A DNA stretch of 6,290 nt from Candidatus Aminicenantota bacterium. GTDB taxonomy: Bacteria > Acidobacteriota > Aminicenantia > Aminicenantales > Aminicenantaceae. A program made the translations under genes and the position numbers. The notes below the pieces were generated by a model. It saw only the letters and a program-made list of their open reading frames with translations. It did not search any database and was not told the origin of the DNA. The stretch is from positions 1 through 6,290 of the forward strand of contig JAFGNQ010000017.1 in the NCBI GenBank assembly GCA_016926925.1, read 5' to 3'. The stretch's first letter is position 1, and every line of letters starts with the position of its first letter. Positions 6,205-6,290 of this stretch are shown here, one piece after another.

Positions 6205-6245
6205 GCGGCCCATGAAGCTGTAGTAAACTACCGCGAATGGGCTGC
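6205..6245. repeat. Stem-loop in repeat copy 2
   Basis: GCGGCCCAT (6205-6213) pairs with ATGGGCTGC (6237-6245) over 9 positions with one G-T. Inside, GTAG (6220-6223) pairs with CTAC (6228-6231) around TAAA, giving a two-tier hairpin. A second 7-bp hairpin, AGCCGAT/ATCGGCT (6251-6257/6266-6272), follows directly and runs into the direct repeat. Confidence 0.6.
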
Positions 6246-6260
6246 AAGGAAGCCGATGCG

Positions 6261-6290
6261 GCAAGATCGGCTCGCCCGTAGGGTAAAAAC
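6261..6290. repeat. Direct repeat, copy 2 (cut by window end)
   Basis: An exact match to 6066-6095, offset by 195 bp. Identity continues to the last base of the window, so the true repeat is probably longer. In this copy the stretch 5' of it folds into two stem-loops (6205-6245 and 6251-6272) that copy 1 lacks. Confidence 0.9.

Larger units (their letters stand above)
6002..6290. other. Repeat-rich intergenic region downstream of the kinase
   Basis: No credible gene is visible; a 77-codon minus frame at 6200-5967 overlaps the kinase 3' end and runs through the hairpin. The region is densely structured: a terminator-like inverted repeat, a palindrome, a 30-bp direct repeat and two further stem-loops, each listed separately. 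Bases 6002-6043 show nothing notable. Confidence 0.7.

Noticed and set aside
6066..6290. CRISPR array
   Set aside because: Only two copies of the 30-mer, 195 bp apart, with unequal flanks and no regular spacers or cas genes.

Overview
This is a bacterial chromosomal window of moderate GC with two divergent transcription units. On the minus strand, a tightly packed five-gene operon runs from about 3160 down to 242. On the plus strand, one large membrane-anchored Ser/Thr protein kinase gene runs from about 3467 to 6001. No feature fixes the taxon. A zinc-ribbon kinase carrying a TolB/FlgO-like domain and TPRs is common in Acidobacteriota, Aminicenantota and related deep-branching Gram-negative phyla, so I lean that way by inference only.

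Layout. 1-241: no secure gene, only edge fragments. 242-3083 (minus), in transcription order: rlmB-type 23S rRNA 2'-O-methyltransferase (3083-2349), ECF sigma factor (2307-1708), zinc-finger anti-sigma factor with two membrane segments (1686-1240), YbjQ/UPF0145 protein (1243-929, ATGA overlap with the anti-sigma gene), and an exported protein of unknown function (907-242). A good sigma70-type promoter with an extended -10 lies ahead of rlmB (3160-3132). 3084-3460: divergent intergenic region holding a 22-bp inverted repeat (3325-3346/3383-3404) whose loop carries a G-quadruplex-like run. 3467-3495: a second sigma70-type promoter, placed so that the kinase start should be TTG 3524 rather than the upstream ATG 3461. 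3524-6001: the kinase. 6002-6290: non-coding and rich in repeats, with a terminator-like 15-bp inverted repeat, a near-perfect palindrome, a 30-bp exact direct repeat whose second copy is cut by the window end, and further stem-loops.

How the parts fit. The minus-strand operon looks like an envelope-responsive sigma/anti-sigma module with a YbjQ-family protein and a secreted protein as partners, headed by a housekeeping rRNA modification gene whose promoter probably gives it basal expression. The kinase is a transmembrane signalling protein with its catalytic domain inside and a TolB-like/TPR sensor or docking region probably outside. Both units are signal-transduction loci facing away from a shared 380-bp control region. 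No CRISPR array, tRNA, rRNA or intact insertion sequence was seen. The least explained parts are the repeat cluster at 6044-6290 and the hairpin at 3325-3404.
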